Of a DNA stretch of 64,000 nucleotides, positions 37,300-49,401 are shown one piece after another; positions within the stretch are counted from its first letter, which is position 1, and every line of letters starts with the position of its first letter. Source of the stretch: Linyphia triangularis (lineage: Eukaryota > Arthropoda > Arachnida > Araneae > Linyphiidae); contig OZ021724.1 in assembly GCA_963978545.1 (NCBI GenBank), forward strand, positions 24,665,933 to 24,729,932, in the 5' to 3' direction. A model generated the notes under the pieces. That model was not told where the DNA came from, did not search any database, and was given only the letters and a program-made list of their open reading frames with translations. The translations under genes and the position numbers were made by a program.

Positions 37300-38566
37300 C
37301 AAGTGTGCGAATAAATACAGTAAATATTACAAAAAAAAAAGAAGGAAAAAAAGACTGCCTTTTAAATACCAAATCTTATATTTTTTAACTCTCTTTTTAC
37401 TGCTTTAAACGATTCCTGGAAGAAAATAGTTACCAAATGAAATTGGGAAGAAATTCGATAAACGATCGTTTGGCCTCGATCTTTTCGTCTGACTCGGAAG
37501 AAAAAAAAAGCAACGAAACACACCCCACAAACAGTAACTGTGACTAACATTTAATAAAAAGAGAACAACATCCTGCTATCACAATGAGGAACTCGGCTAA
37601 CCATTGTTGCCAATTTAAAACTTGAAAGTCTTCCACACAACCACAACAGCAGCGTACTGAACGCGCGTGGTGGCCTAATAAAAACGCAATCGTTTACGTC
37701 AAAGGGGTATTACGTCATAAGCTGATAAATCTAGCCACGCCAGCAGACGATATACCTCGAAGAGAAATGTCAAATATTCCTTATTTCCCCCCTGCCGACG
37801 GAAGATGAGGTAATGCGCGTAATCTAAGTGTAAATCAAGTATTCTAAATTTAAACTCGAATCGTTTGCATTTCCGGTGAAGTTTACGCTACATCCGGAAC
37901 ACAATGTTTGAAAAAAAATTCCGGAACCCGATAGGAAAAGTCTTTGCTCCGGAACAACAATAATTTAAAAAAAAATCGTTTCTTACGTCAATTAGAGATC
38001 AGAGAATCGAATTTAAATCAAGTGGGGCAACGCCCATTTTTGTTTTGCTTTTTTATACTATTAATAAACAGAAGATCAATGAACTTACGTAGGTGGCAAA
38101 TTAACTCTTAAAAAATCTCCATTGATAATTGTGAAGCAATAGTTTAAAGTTACAAAAACAACGATTAAACATTGAAATTTGCAACTGTAGTATAAAACAA
38201 AGGAAAGACACATTTGGAGCTTTCATTTCTTTAATATTATGTGGTTTTAATTAAAAACAACGATCAATCTAGATAGGTAAAACCTTTCTCAATTTATTAC
38301 ATGATTGAGGTCCAACTAGAGATTTTCATATTAGAAATATTAGGTGGCTTTCAATAACGACTCCCTAGCTTTGAAATGATACAACTGTTAAACAATGAGA
38401 AACTGAAAGAAGAGAGACAAGTAGGAGTTTGACAAGCATGGAATTTTAAATGCATTGGTTTGCGAAATTAGTTACACAATATTGAAATGTAGCGAGATGT
38501 GTTGTAAAATCTGAAAATAGCGGAATAAGTTCATAGTTTCCCTCAAGAGTCATACGATCTTTATAT
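37300..38566. other. Unassigned; mixed-composition island 37.56-37.97 kb
   Basis: 37560-37970 contains TATTACGTCATAAG (bZIP/CRE-type TTACGTCA) followed by GCTGATAAAT (GATA-type), and ACCACAAC words. It may be regulatory, but nothing proves it. The rest is AT-rich with no supported gene. Confidence 0.3.
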
Positions 38567-38740
38567 TGGATGGTTCAGCCCAAATGTTCACTTTTATATA
38601 ATACAGTGGTTTTACATTTTGAGTATCTCATATTCCCCAGTTTTATTTATTGACCAATCTATCCAAATGAAAATGTGCCTCATCGGTAAACCATAAGCAG
38701 TCCTCATCAAATGTACTCCTATCAAACAATTTTGCACACA
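38567..38740 (-). pseudogene. Mariner-type transposase relic, second copy
   Basis: Minus-strand frame: CAKLFDRSTFDEDCLWFTDE, AHFHLDRLVNK, stop, NWGI, stop, then VNIWAEPS. TDEAHFHL is the region of the first catalytic Asp of mariner-type transposases, here intact, and VNIWAEPS corresponds to the VTVWCAIS-like strand that follows. Two stop codons and missing flanks make it a relic. It is a sister of the relic at 5.5 kb (shared DRSxFDEDCLxF). Confidence 0.75.
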
Positions 38741-38900
38741 CACACAAAAAAATTATTTAAACTTCTTTACCTGTCTATCCAATTTGCAGTACTTGTTTCT
38801 TCTTTCTGTCTCTCAGTGCCTCGCGGTTATGCCATTTTAAAATAAGGGTGTCCTTTTTAAAAGACCAGAAAGACAGATTCTAGCCCTGGAAACTCTTTCC

Positions 38901-39516
38901 TGTTGCCAAATATCAGAACTTCTCGTTCTAGTAGACTCAATACCAGCTCTTTACACAACAATAGAGCACAAAGAGCAGTTAAAAACTTGATACACAACTG
39001 CTAAAATCGCCGCAAAAGACAATGCAATACAGTTCGCTTTCGCAATACAGCTATCTGAATGCTCACTGAGAGACAACTAACTCCCGGCCGGCCTTATATA
39101 GGAAAGTCAATCCTTCGCGAATCTTCTAGAGATAGAAATTTGGAGAATTTTCCAGATCGCAGTCGAAAAGCCCTATACAGGTACATGGATGTCGCCAAAT
39201 GGTCACCAAGTTTGGCGACATTGGACAATTCCTCGCCAAATTTGGCGACCAAAATTAGTCGCCAAAACCATCGCCAACTTAACTCTATCTCGCCAATTTG
39301 GCGAGATTGCCATTAACCATAATGTTAAATGGCCTTCTCTTTGTAAAACACGTTTTCCTGCATGACCCCTGTAGAACTCGTTTTCAAGCATTAAGAGTCA
39401 CATTGCAGGAAAGCGAAGACAAACTCTTGCACTGCCTTACGCGAAATGTACATAAATTTTCCTTTTTACATAATTAATACCACGAAATATTTACAAATAT
39501 ACAGAAAATCGTAACA
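38901..39516 (-). mobile_element. R6 solo LTR, copy 1
   Basis: Read on the minus strand it starts TGTTACGATTTTCTGTATAT. It contains TATATAAGG and ~30 bases later CTCAGTGAGC, an arthropod-type initiator TCAGT, so a retroelement promoter is recognisable. It shares most of its length with 51905-52432. No clear target duplication (ATAC on one side, TTCC on the other), and the end at 38901 is tentative. Repeated TTGGCGA words occur at 39190-39310. Confidence 0.65.
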
Positions 39517-41037
39517 ATACACCTAAACATGCCTCAACTTACAAAATAGTAAGCCTCCTCACTTGATTGGAAACACTAAACTTTAATTTTCAATGAAGAA
39601 GGAAACAAACGATTTTACACCGATCGCGCTAAATCATTTCTTCTTTTTTAAAATTAAATCAAGTTGGCACTAGATAAATTCATCATCAGTAACGTAAATA
39701 AATGAATAATATCCTCACCAACGTGGCTGAGTTTTAAAAGAAACAAACATTTGGAATGGAGGAGTAAAGTCGTCTGTTTCCTTCTTCGTTGAGAATTAAA
39801 GTGATGTAGGTTATCAGACAAAAAGTAAAAATATCATTTAAAAAAATTCAGGAATTAAAAATATCATTAAAAAATCATTAGCTTGAAACATATTTTTTTT
39901 ATGATAAGGAAGAAATGAAACTTGCCCGACTGTTTAGATTTCGTCTGATGATTTATTACATGAATTCCGGTGATGAAATTTGGAAATTGTGTTATTACGT
40001 AATTCCCTATTATAATGAAAAACAAAAAAAATTCAGGCAGAAATAAAGAAATATTAATTTGAAAAACAAAGAGCTAAGCTATTTACATATAATGAAGACT
40101 TGAATTTGAAGAGAACGAAAACAAACGCTTGAAAGAATAACTATATCAATGCCTTTATAATGGCTTTTAAAAGAATTTAAAGACAACGTCGTCGTTGTGA
40201 AATACTGTCTTTCGAAAAGCAACGGCGTCATTTTACCTTGCATTTCTATTTAAAAAAAAAATTATCGAAATTCATGGAAGCATTTCTGTCTATCGACGAA
40301 AAATGAGGAAGTAGAGAATACAATTAAATAAACGTTGGAATTGTTCTATCGACTTATCATTTTTCAAGGAAATAATTTACAAAAGAGTTTTTCTTTTGGG
40401 CAGACGATGTTTTCCAAATAAAAACACAAAAAGTTATTTTTTAGTTCCAAACAATGAAAGGGGATTTTAGAATACAATGAAAACTTCTTAGTTTGGAGAA
40501 AAACACTCCGAAATATTTTCCACAAACTGTGATTGTATTTCTTCGTAAAACTTCTTTTGTGTTCGGTCTCTTAGAATATAAAATCGAAATTTAAATTTTG
40601 AAATCGATTCCACGAAATCCATTCCTTGATAATTGGAATTGTACATGAGTTGCTGAATTTGGAATTTTCTGATGCATGAGATATTGCTTTTTTAATTTAA
40701 ACAACAGTATTCGTGTAAATATATAATTTTACTAATTTCAAATTATTCTACTTCAAAATCTTATGGGTAAAAAAAAAATTAAACTTATTGTATATATTGA
40801 CAATACAGACGGTAAAGTAGGACGTTTTGATATTTCAGCATAGTTTTGTTAATTTAGCTTTTACACTTTTAATTTTGTCGTTTGCTTTATATAATATTAT
40901 TCATTTGTACTGTATTTTGCATCTTAATATAATTCAAGAAATATGTTCATCATAAATAGAATTTTTGTTCTAAATACCATATAAAATACCACCCAAACAC
41001 CAAATTAAAAAAACACGCGCACACTTTTCTAAAAAAT

Positions 41038-41074
<37 letters not shown>
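39517..41074. other. No recognised feature
   Basis: AT-rich, ending in a ~34-base A run (41039-41072). Nothing supported. Confidence 0.4.
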
Positions 41075-41660
41075 AGGTTTTAATATAATTCCTTTACATG
41101 CATTGTCGATGTAATTGCAACTTTTCTGTGTAATTGCAACTTATTTAAAAGATTTTGAGTTCAGATAGATGTATCAATGTTTGACCACTACGAAGAAAAC
41201 CACTCCTTGTACTAACTTCTTACCACAAACTTTTTACTTTCAAAACATAATACAACGCATTATCATTATCAACGAGTCTATCTGCCAAATTCCAGCTCGA
41301 TCGGATGACGAGAAGTGGATTAATTAGTCCTCAGAAACAGTGATAGAGTAACGTGTGTAAAACGCCCGTTAGTGACAGGAAATGGATTGGTGACAGAATG
41401 GATTGGAGTTCATCACGTATTAACTGGATTGGATAACCAAAAACGGATTAATAGGTTATTCGAAACGACAATAGTAGGGTGTGTAAAATTGGATTTTTAG
41501 TGACATCCCCCAAAACCCGATAGAATGTATTGTCACTGATAACGAGTCTTACTGTCAAGTTCCAGCTCGATTAGATAACGGCAAATGAAATAATTAGCAC
41601 TCTGAAGATTTCCCCGCCGCAAATACAAAAAAAATCGAAATTAATATAAAACATTGAAAA
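41075..41660 (+). repeat. R5-type repeat, internally duplicated
   Basis: Begins TAATATAATTCCTTTACATG. Two copies of a block with CCAGCTCGATCGGATGACGA / CCAGCTCGATTAGATAACGG lie ~270 bases apart. GTTTGACCACTACGAAGAAA is shared with 58.4 kb. Confidence 0.6.
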
Positions 41661-41687
41661 CGTTTGTTATTGAAAGTTATTAACATA

Positions 41688-43488
41688 AATCCTTTATATT
41701 CATCGTCGACTCTGTTGTCAGCGTTTGCATCTAATTTTAAATGTCAAAATCACCTCTATCAGCAAAATATGCGGCAAACTACGTTTCAAAATATATTTAT
41801 TGAAATCGAATGGGAATTTATGCATTCACGTCCAAATATCTTTTATTTATTCTGATTAAACAATTTTGGCACCAGGAAAGAGTTTGAACAATGATCGGTC
41901 AGGGATCTATCCAGGTTTTTTTTACAGGGTCCTATTTTTGTGAAATAATATTAATTTTGTGAAAAATTTCCAATTTTATATATTTTCAACAGATGGTTTA
42001 GCGTCCATGACATCACTTCCTTAAAACAAACGTGTGGGTAAGCGAGCCATTTTCTCCTTTTGGCATAAAATAAACTTCGTAATTTTGTAATTGATCCGTT
42101 TTCAAACTGGAAATATTATGAAGGTTCCGTTTTTCTGACTTGGAATCTTGTGAAAGGTCAGTTTGTTGGACATGGAATTTTGTGAAGGGTTCTTTTATTG
42201 ATTGTAGAATTTTGTGAAGGGTTCTTTTATTGATTGTAGAATTTTGTGAAGGGTTCTTTTATTGATTGTAGAATTTTGTGAAGGGTTCTTTTATTGATTG
42301 TAGAATTTTGTGAAGGATTCTTTTATTGATTATAGAATTTTGTGAAGGGTTCTTTTATTGATTGTAGAATTTTGTGAAGGGTTCTTTTATTGATTATAGA
42401 ATTTTGTGAAGGGTTCTTTTATTGATTGTAGAATTTTGTGAAGGGTTCTTTTATTGATTGTAGAATTTTGTGAAGGGTTCTTTTATTGATTGTAGAATTT
42501 TGTGAAGGGTTCTTTTATTGATTATAGAATTTTGTGAAGGGTTCTTTTATTGATTGTAGAATTTTGTGAAGGGTTCTTTTATTGATTGTAGAATTTTGTG
42601 AAGGGTTCTTTTATTGATTATAGAATTTTGTGAAGGGTTCTTTTATTGATTGTAGAATTTTGTGAAGGGTTCTTTTATTGATTGTAGAATTTTGTGAAGG
42701 GTTCTTTTATTGATTGTAGAATTTTGTGAAGGGTTCTTTTATTGATTGTAGAATTTTGTGAAGGGTTCTTTTATTGATTGTAGAATTTTGTGAAGGGTTC
42801 TTTTATTGATTATAGAATTTTGTGAAGGGTTCTTTTATTGATTGTAGAATTTTGTGAAGGGTTCTTTTATTGATTGTAGAATTTTGTGAAGGGTTCTTTT
42901 ATTGATTATAGAATTTTGTGAAGGGTTCTTTTATTGATTGTAGAATTTTGTGAAGGGTTCTTTTATTGATTATAGAATTTTGTGAAGGGTTCTTTTATTG
43001 ATTGTAGAATTTTGTGAAGGGTTCTTTTATTGATTGTAGAATTTTGTGAAGGGTTCTTTTATTGATTGTAGAATTTTGTGAAGGGTTCTTTTATTGATTG
43101 TAGAATTTTGTGAAGGGTTCTTTTATTGATTGTAGAATTTTGTGAAGCGTTCTTTTATTGATTATAGAATTTTGTGAAAGGTTCTTTTATTGATTGTAGA
43201 ATTTTGTGAAGGATTCTTTTATTGATTATAGAATTTTGTGAAGGGTCCTTAAAAGGACCCAAATTTCCTTCTGCATAGAACCTTGTCGGTTGAATGAGAT
43301 TTATCAGTATTCTAAAAGGATTGTAGAAACGTGTGTATAAGCGACATTTTAGCGACAGTGACAATCCCCAAAAATTGATAGAATGCATCGACATCGAATC
43401 TATCTGTCAAGTTTCAACTTCCGCAGATTTTTTCCCGCAATCACACGCTCAAACAGACAAAATCGACATTAATATAAAGGATTTTAAA
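41688..43488 (+). mobile_element. R5 element carrying a minisatellite
   Basis: Starts AAATCCTTTATATTCATC and ends AATATAAAGGATTT. Left part (to ~41880) and right part (from ~43250, with CAATCCCCAAAAATTGATAG) match the two halves of the R5 copy at 51 kb. In between sit ~1.3 kb dominated by the 32-bp minisatellite. Confidence 0.6.
42110..43246 (+). repeat. 32-bp minisatellite, about 33 units
   Basis: The unit is GAATTTTGTGAAGGGTTCTT plus TTATTGATTGTA. About 33 units are nearly identical, varying chiefly at one base (GATTGTA or GATTATA). The left edge shows one or two strongly diverged 32-bp units (GGAATCTTGTGAAAGG... and GAAATATTATGAAGG...). The right edge has changes such as AAGCG, AAAGG and AAGGATT. 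The period is not a multiple of three; not coding. Confidence 0.96.
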
Positions 43489-44211
43489 AGAAAAAAGAAA
43501 AAGAAGAAAAAAAAACTCAAATGAATATTCAGTGCAAAAGTTTTATCAGAACGTAAAAAAAGATAACTAGATATTCCCCACCCACGTTCGAAAACGAACG
43601 AAAAAAAACACATCTTTTCTATCCAATCTACAGATATTCCACGAGATAAGTTTTCAAATGATAAAAAAAAACCAGCAACTAACTGCTCAAAATGAAATAA
43701 CGACTTTCCCTCCCCCTCCACACATACACACCATTTATGTTTACTAGATGTCTCGAAAAGAGACAGTCTGGAATAATAGTCAAGTTTCCAGATATAAACC
43801 GTAGCTCTTTAATAAAGCGAAGAATAAAAAATACTAAGATAAATTTCTTTTCAATGATAAAAGTTTCGGCTTGGAGAGGAATGGAAATTTAATAGCTTTT
43901 TTCAGAAATGCGACTAGAAATCTTTCCCCCCCTCCCCCCCCCCCCCACTGGAATCGTCAGATTGCATCAGAAGAGAATTTTATTAAAAGAATAAAAAATA
44001 AGTTATTTAACTTAAAAGTAATTGGAATTTGAAAAGTAAACCGTGCCAGGGTATTGCAAAGAAAAGTTTATAAAAACATAAGTTGAAGAGATCTTTTAAA
44101 AAATTAGTGTAAAGTCGCTGCTAGTGCGCTTCGAAAGAAATTTATTTAACGAGTTTTTTAAAAATAGACTTTCTTCTCTTACTTTAATAGCGACTTGCCC
44201 GTGCTTTGTTT
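43489..44211. other. No recognised feature
   Basis: AT-rich with a C-rich run near 43925-43946. Short frames here are low-complexity. Confidence 0.4.
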
Positions 44212-44860
44212 ACTAGAAGACCGAGAGTTAACTGCAAGTTTAAATACCACATCAACCCGAATTTTTTATAGACTGTAGAGAAATGTAGATCATGAATCCC
44301 CTGGTCTGCCGAGGCAAAAATGGCCGAAAATATTCAAAAATCGCCTTTGAATAAGTTGAACTAAACCCGATTCACCAAATATGGTACAACTTGCAAAATA
44401 ATGAACCTTCTTTTTTTAAGTGGTAGCCCACTGCTCTTTAATTTTCAATGATGAAGGGTGCTGACGATATTTATTCTCTGGCAAAAAATATATCGTATAT
44501 TTAAAAAATGAATCAAGTTGGCGATAAATATTAAATCACTGATGACGTAATATTTATTGCCCATTTGGCTCACTTTTAAAAGATGAAAGATCTTGGCGTC
44601 AGGAAAGGAAAATCTTCTGCAACCTTCTTTAATTGAAAATTAAAGAGCGGTGGGTTGCCAGACAAAAAAGGAAGTTCATTTTTCGGCAAGTTATGACATA
44701 TGTGGCAATCGGATTTAAATCGACTAATTCAAAGTCGATTTTTGAACAGTTTCGGTCTTTTTTGCTCCGATAGACCAGTGGAAACATGATCAACTAACAT
44801 TCTATAAAAAAAATTCGGAATGATGTTCGATATCTAAACTTGCAGTCGTGGTTCAGTCTA
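44212..44860. mobile_element. R2 foldback element, copy 2 (complete)
   Basis: Left arm from TAGAAGACCGAGAGTTAACT; right arm ends TGCAGTCGTGGTTCAGTCTA. Both arms carry the CTGGTCTGCCGAGGC / GCTCCGATAGACCAG and ATGGCCGAAA / TTTCGGTC pairs. Same length as copy 1 but diverged, with no shared reading frame. Confidence 0.78.
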
Positions 44861-44921
44861 TAGTGACAGCAATAAAGATCTTTACATTAAATAAGCTTTT
44901 ATTTATGATAGAAAATGGCGG

Positions 44922-45533
44922 AATAGCCATGCTTCGCTACGAATTTACACCATGTGTATTTTAAGAATCAGACATTTATGCATCCACATTTGGGACGTTT
45001 GACCCCCCCCCTCCCCCCTTTCGACCCCTGAAAATTGATTTATCAAAATAGGAATAGCTTACTCTATCTATGCTTGCTTTCATTGGTATTTATACCAAAT
45101 TTCAGAGTTGTAACTACATTGGAAGTGGAACATTGGGATATATTTTGTTTGGAACGTTCTACCTCTTTTCGACCTCTTAAAGTTGGTTAATCGAGATCGG
45201 AATAGGTTACTTTTTCTATGCTTGCCCCTGTTGACATGTGTACCAAATATCAGGTTGGTTGATTGGTTGGTTGTTTTCAGATTATCTGGCGCCGTCAGCA
45301 ACACGAGGGCTGTAATGCGCCGAAACATTCGTCATTAGACAAGCCAACATACATTTACAAACACCCATGCCAAACACGGGACTCGAACTCGCAACTTCGC
45401 GGTCTAGAAGCTAGCACGCTAACCACTATACCGTTTGGTCGGCGTACTAAATATCAGAGTAGTGACTATACGGGGAAATGAGAGAAATAGTGATTAGTCA
45501 GTGAAAGAAGGATTTGCATTTTATATAGAGGGA
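44922..45533 (-). mobile_element. Helitron-like relic, minus orientation
   Basis: The right edge read on the minus strand is A|TCCCTCTATATAAAATGC, a Helitron-like 5' end. The left edge GCCATGCTTCGCTACGAATT matches the CTGTGCTTCGCCTCGAAATT near the 3' end of the complete Helitron at 50 kb, but CTAG has decayed. Inside are two ~149-bp tandem units (GGAATAGCTTACTCTATCTA; GGAATAGGTTACTTTTTCTA); the second holds a SINE. Confidence 0.5.
45254..45443 (-). mobile_element. tRNA-derived SINE, copy A
   Basis: 190 bp flanked by 14-bp direct repeats GTACCAAATATCAG (45240-45253) and GTACTAAATATCAG (45444-45457). On the minus strand the head reads GCCGACCAAACGGTATAGTG, with an A-box region TGGTTAGCGTGCTAG and B box AGTTCGAGTCCC, so it derives from a tRNA gene. 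The unrelated tail contains ATGTTTCGGCGCATTACAGC and ends in CCAACCAATC-type repeats. It would be transcribed by RNA polymerase III and moved by a LINE. Confidence 0.92.
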
Positions 45534-45659
45534 TTAAGAAAACAGTATATAGCAAACAGATTTATAGTAAGATTTCATACATCAGTTTGCTTTTGAACAT
45601 TACTTGAAAGTAACCAAATATTGAAGGATGTTTTAAATAAATTACGATTTTAATATTGT

Positions 45660-45660
<1 letters not shown>

Positions 45661-45692
<32 letters not shown>

Positions 45693-45711
45693 ATTTTAAT
45701 TTTTTTTTTTA

Positions 45712-45757
<46 letters not shown>
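45661..45757. repeat. Poly-T and (TTA)n tract
   Basis: A 28-base T run, mixed T/A, then about 14 units of TTA. Confidence 0.95.
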
Positions 45758-45758
<1 letters not shown>

Positions 45759-48119
45759 AAACACTAGAACACTGAAAAAGATATCCACTCATCAAAAATA
45801 GTTTTAACTAGAAACTGACAATTCATTTTCTTCGTTATTATCAAACAGGAAGCAAAAATTGTCTGTAAAAGTACTTTTACTGAAGGTGTACTTTAGAGGC
45901 AGCATAAACAACCACAGCAAGTAAATAGAAGTGCGGAAAAAAAAATTTGGACAAATGAAAATGTTAAATTTAAAGCATCACAATAGAGCAGAAGATTGAC
46001 ACGAAAATAATTTTCAACGAAACCTTGAATTAATCATATCAATATATTCATTTTGTAAGTGTGCCTAAAAACAAAAACTACCAGTTCTGTTAACACAAGA
46101 AGTAACGATATTCTTAATTTATTTAGTTTCGTTTGCATCACTACAAGAAAAGTAAGTATTAGGGGGGGAAAAGCACACAACACTGAATTATTGAAATTTC
46201 TTATTAGTCTTGACAACGACATAAGACCTTCATAAAACTTTTTAGATCGAAATCCAACGAAACAATTTCAAAACTAAAAATAACGTAATAATAATTCATT
46301 TCATTAGTTGGTATTTTCAAAGACAACCAATAAAACTAACTTTTAATTGAATTTCGTAAGTACAAATCCATAAATTAAACAGACAATTCAAATTCATGCA
46401 ATGTTTATGCTCTTAACGAGGTAAAACAAGTTTTAGGATTAGTTTTAAACAGTGCTAGAAGTGTGGGTAGACGCGGAGTGACGCGTCCCTCCACCCCCCC
46501 CCCCCCACTTTAAAAAAAAATACCCACGTGTCCCCCCTCCCCCATACACACACACTTCTAAAATCACTGAAATCCATCCCCCCCCCCCCCAACCCAAATT
46601 TTAAAAACACTCAATTAGCATAAAAACTACTAATGAAAAATAACATTAACCTATAAATGCAGTGACACTGTGAAAAAGTGATTTTTTTTTTTTTTTACCG
46701 TTTGAAAACTTTATAAAACTATTCATGAAACTATTCATGTAAACTATTCATCACACTATTATAGAAATGTATTATACTACCTTGTATAAAGATAAAAAGT
46801 ATTTTTATTAACAAATACTGTTACATTTGGCCAACTTTTAACTTTGGAGGAACTTTCTTCTTTTAAGTTAAATTTCTATTCTTGTTTCATATAAAGACAT
46901 GCAATTTTTTAAAGGAACATTTTAGAGCTCTCTATTAATTTGATTTCATGAAAGTATGCACATTTATAAGCACTATTTAAATCTAAATAACCAGTTGTGT
47001 AAAACATGTTGAATTATTACATCACCTCATCTCTTACTTCCAAGTAAAAAAACTAAGTAGCAGAATATTCATTCAAACAACAATAAATTTTAGACCTTTG
47101 TTCAATGTGAGTGTTAGGAAGTAAAAATTATTTCCTTACTAGTTAGTATTTTTATTATAAGTTACGAAATTATAAAATTTATAGTTGAAGATGGGGGAAT
47201 GCATTTGCTATAAACTTTTGAGCGTCCCCCCCCCCCCCCCATCCCACACACACTTTTTTTCCACCACTTCTACCACTGGTTATAAGATTATCAAGAGTTA
47301 TTATAGTCTTTTATTGGTATGTGAAAACTATGGGAAATATTCTACTTTCTAAGAATTAGAAAAATAAAACAATGTTTTCTCAGGCATTTTGCCAGCATTA
47401 CACTCTATGAATACAAGTTCTAATCCAGATATTGACTCTCTCGTGGGAGACAAACAATATCGTAAATCCCATTTTTTTTTTTAACTTTGACCTTTTTTTT
47501 TTTTTTTTTAGTTTTTTGATAATTGTGACAGCAAAGTAAATACATTTTTTTTTTTTTTACGGTATGTTTAATAATTATTGATGCATTCACGCACACACTC
47601 TATTATCTAGTGGGCATCTTAATTTTTTTTTTTACAACATAGGTGATCCGCACAACTAAAAATGTTGGGAATCGCAGCCGTAAAGAATGTCACCCCAAAT
47701 ACCGCCAAAACATTGTCATAAATCGCCGCATGGCGCGAATAAAGAAAGAGGGACGATCTTTTCCGTTAATTTCCCCAAGTGGATGCGGATCGGACATTAA
47801 CGACCACTTAATGTCGGTTAACGTCTCTCTTTTATTATGCTGGTCGTTATTTTGTGAGTTCCGCTTTTGGCTTTCCAACACACTCCGAAGAGTAAACAAA
47901 TAACTTGGAGAAGGATAGTAAACAGACCTTCATGGGGAAAACAAACTGTGAAGGGAAGGGTGCGAGTACATGGCCTTTGTTTGAATAACTGAATTGAAAA
48001 ACTGGTGTTGTAATGGAATTAGAATTTTGAGAAATTGATTGGATACTAAATTTAAAAGACGATTCGGAATTTTGGTGTTTTCAAGTTTTACAAGTGGAAT
48101 TAAATTTTAGATCCGGGTC
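45758..48119. other. Unassigned; several C runs
   Basis: C-rich runs lie near 46494-46506, 46580-46590 and 47226-47240. A less AT-rich patch at 47640-47940 carries overlapping short frames on both strands with no domain. Otherwise AT-rich. Confidence 0.4.
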
Positions 48120-48590
48120 GTTATGAAGAAATAATGCTATTTTTTAAATCGATTATACGTATTTTAACTTCCGATTTTGTTTGTTTGTGACTGTCAAAAT
48201 CTGCCGAGGGCATGTTAACCCACTTGCCATCATCGTATCGGGCTGAAACTTGGCTGATCCATGGATCCTTAGCATTGTTCATGACAATACATTATATCAA
48301 AGTTTTGACTTTTCTGTATTTGTTTATTTTTTTATTACCCCCCCCCCCCCTTATCTTAGAGTCAATTTGATTTATTTTGAATTTTGTTTATTTTACATAC
48401 ACATACGTCTTACAGATTTTTTTTTGCCACGGGACTTGAAGGAATTTTCTTTCCGAAATTTTGAATAAAGCTCTTGCAAAATGAGCTCTCACGGTCTGGG
48501 AATGTATTCTATCAAATTTTGTATATTGCTTTTACAGAAGCATCTACTACCACTTTGGAGCACTGATTGAATCAATTGCCGTCATCTAAC
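48120..48590 (-). repeat. R5 repeat fragments
   Basis: Contains TTGCCATCATCGTATCGGGC with TGAAACTTGGCTGATCC and CATTATATCAAAGTTTTGA, then a second set (CTATCAAATTTTGTATATTG, ATTGCCGTCATCTAACC): complements of R5 blocks at 41 and 51 kb. C run at 48341-48351. Confidence 0.6.
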
Positions 48591-48862
48591 CTTTAGTTAG
48601 TCGCGCGACCTTCTGTTTCGCGGTTAGTCGAGTGGGGGACAAATGTCCCCCAAATTCAAATTTTCGTGCATACCATTAAATTCGTGACCAAAGTGGGTAT
48701 TTCAATTAAAATCACAACGTTATTGAACAGAACACAATAAAAATAAAAAAAATGTTTTTAAAATAACTTGAAAAAGACTAAGACAATGATCATTTGGCTA
48801 CCATCTATTGAAAAATAGAATGTGGGGAACATATGTCAACAGCGCGACTAAACAAGGGATAA
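48591..48862. mobile_element. Possible MITE with TTAGTCGCGC termini
   Basis: CCTTTAGTTAGTCGCGCGAC on the left and CAGCGCGACTAAACAAGGG on the right form inverted ends; GTGGGGGACAAATGTCCCCC and GTGGGGAACATATGTCAAC continue the pairing. Flanks CTAA and ATAA could be a decayed TTAA, hinting at piggyBac, but the family is open. Confidence 0.4.
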
Positions 48863-48919
48863 TGGATCTGAATGTTTACAGATAGATTCGTTGTTAACGA
48901 GAAAGCATTCGCCTTCAAT

Positions 48920-48983
48920 CAGGGCCGTCTCGAGAGCGCTAATTTCTTCTTAAAAACTAAGCGCTGGTTTCGAGACGGCTCTG
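48920..48983. repeat. 64-bp hairpin with hAT-like ends
   Basis: CAGGGCCGTCTCGAGAGCGC pairs with AGCGCTGGTTTCGAGACGGC then TCTG, leaving an ~18-base AT loop. CAGGGCC ends resemble hAT MITEs, but no target duplication is obvious. Confidence 0.6.
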
Positions 48984-49401
48984 ATTCATATAGTTTTAAA
49001 ATTTGTATTTTTTCATTTTAATTCAAATATAATTTTTCCTTCTAATAAGTGATGACGAAAGGGCGCAGCTATTATGTACCTGGGATGTATTTAGATTAAG
49101 CTATCCAAAAGTTTTAAATTCATTCTTAAATGATAAAATACAGGTGAAAAATCAAAGGACTATTACTTTAGACATGGCAATCATTGGAATAAACAATGTA
49201 AAGTTGAATCGCAAAGCACAGGCAGTCACGAAATTATCAAAACACAACAATCATGAAAACAAACAGTTATGTTTGTAAACCAAAAACGCATGCAATCTTA
49301 GTCGGCGCAACATAAACAAAAGCACTTGAAACTAGACGTACTGTCTCTATACTTTTAAGCTTTTAAATTCATAATCACTTTTAATCATCAGCAATATATT
49401 G
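48984..49401. other. No recognised feature
   Basis: AT-rich interval before the solo LTR; nothing supported. Confidence 0.4.

Noticed and set aside
42170..43246. Coding tandem repeat
   Set aside because: The 32-bp period shifts frame every unit, and frames contain stops outside the edge.
47643..47903. 86-codon plus and 69-codon minus overlapping frames
   Set aside because: Both strands are open by composition; nothing favours either, and no known motif is present.
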